NCBI GenBank assembly: GCA_024643405.1
Contig: JAHENA010000002.1
Span: 45,156-109,155, forward strand
Direction: 5' to 3'
Source of the DNA: Flavobacteriales bacterium
Lineage (GTDB): Bacteria > Bacteroidota > Bacteroidia > Flavobacteriales > Flavobacteriaceae
Length of the DNA stretch: 64,000 nucleotides
Of the stretch, positions 63,672 to 64,000 are shown piece after piece. Below the pieces are notes generated by a model, which saw nothing but the letters and a program-made list of their open reading frames with translations, made no database searches and was not told the origin of the DNA. The position numbers were made by a program, and so were the translations under genes. Each line of letters begins with the position of its first letter. Position 1 is the first letter of the stretch.

Positions 63672-64000
63672 ATGATTTCAGTCGATAATTTAGCTGTAGA
63701 ATTTGGAGGACAGGCTTTATTTAGTGATGTTTCTTTCACTATAAATGAAAATGATAAAATAGCCTTAATGGGTAAAAATGGTGCTGGCAAATCTACCATG
63801 ATGAAAATTATTGCAGGTGAGCAAAAGGCATCTCGTGGCAATGTTCGTTTTCCAAAAGATGCCGTCATAGCATACTTACCTCAGCATTTGTTGACAGAAG
63901 ATAACTGTACTGTTTTTGAGGAGGCTTCAAAAGCCTTTAATCATATTTTTGAAATGCGTGATGAGATGGAACGTCTCAACAAAGCGTTGGAGACTAGAAC
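63672..64000 (+). CDS. ABC-F family ATPase, N-terminal part
   Basis: The gene starts at ATG 63672 and runs off the right edge after 109 complete codons. The protein begins MISVDNLAVEFGGQALFSDV, then Walker A GKNGAGKST (residues 36-44) and the Q-loop AYLPQHLL. This is the first ATPase half of an ABC-F protein (two ATPase domains, no membrane part), which act on ribosomes in translation control. The subtype (EttA, Uup or YbiT-like) cannot be told from the fragment. Confidence 0.88.
   Translation, partial: MISVDNLAVEFGGQALFSDVSFTINENDKIALMGKNGAGKSTMMKIIAGEQKASRGNVRFPKDAVIAYLPQHLLTEDNCTVFEEASKAFNHIFEMRDEMERLNKALETR

Noticed and set aside
1..64000. Search for CRISPR arrays, insertion sequences, integrases, tRNA and rRNA genes
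   Set aside because: No regularly spaced repeats, transposase motifs, or tRNA/rRNA-like segments were seen in the gaps, which are nearly all under 350 bases.

Overview
The window is chromosomal DNA from a member of the Bacteroidota, very probably the family Flavobacteriaceae. The evidence is low GC throughout, -7 promoter boxes of the TAnnTTTG type (several with a TTG about 19-20 bases upstream), weak Shine-Dalgarno sequences, a type IX secretion sorting domain on a secreted nuclease, and families that are typical of or confined to this phylum (DUF4199, DUF4252, the GlmU-family beta-helix protein, the DUF2892/TPR protein, a 950-residue CarB). Most of the window is ordinary core and metabolic genome. 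I see no CRISPR array, insertion sequence, prophage, rRNA or tRNA gene.

Layout. 1-3750: end of a possible MoxR/magnesium-chelatase-like ATPase gene, then a minus-strand run of a secreted M28 peptidase, a secreted M1 peptidase and a YdeI-like protein. 3832-9762: a beta-oxidation operon marR-fadN-fadA-fadE with a 26-bp perfect palindrome at its promoter; an acyl-CoA synthetase (10352-12124) lies nearby on the same strand. 12355-21273: pyruvate phosphate dikinase, PurL, a T9SS-exported endonuclease I and an RsmB-type RNA methyltransferase. 21378-24294: a BNR-repeat lipoprotein and an ECF sigma operon with a membrane anti-sigma candidate and a Spy/CpxP-like exported protein. 24295-29405: ABC exporter, phosphohexomutase, polyprenyl-phosphate-type glycosyltransferase and DUF4199 protein. 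29559-33670: ribosomal protein L31 type B, a GlmU-family protein, a PD40 protein and a peptide-type ABC binding lipoprotein. 33935-42007: MtaB, small lipoprotein, GNAT-like protein, alpha/beta hydrolase, lytic transglycosylase, TPR membrane protein, ribosomal protein L34 (53 aa) and CarB. 42044-44271: thioesterase, small membrane protein, RmuC.

44355-49761 is a cobalamin uptake locus: btuFCD-like ABC genes on the minus strand, and a cobalamin riboswitch followed by a BtuB-like TonB-dependent receptor on the plus strand. A 35-codon transmembrane ORF lies between the two arms. 49808-53593: an S41 protease lipoprotein and a second ECF operon (sigma, anti-sigma candidate with a 13-residue tandem repeat, and two DUF4252 proteins, one soluble and one lipoprotein). 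53663-57385: PurB with a tightly coupled 59-aa membrane protein, a DUF1028/TPR protein, a HEAT-like protein and a heme-binding-domain protein. 57423-63319: glycosyltransferase, class C beta-lactamase-fold hydrolase, a J-domain/KTSC protein, a TPR adenylate cyclase and an unrecognised secreted protein. 63672-64000: start of an ABC-F ATPase.

I found no clear new multi-gene system. The points most worth following are the MarR palindrome placed on the fad promoter, the small ORF and possible switching helix in the cobalamin locus, the repeat-bearing anti-sigma protein in the DUF4252 operon, the J-domain/KTSC fusion, and small membrane ORFs below normal annotation cut-offs.
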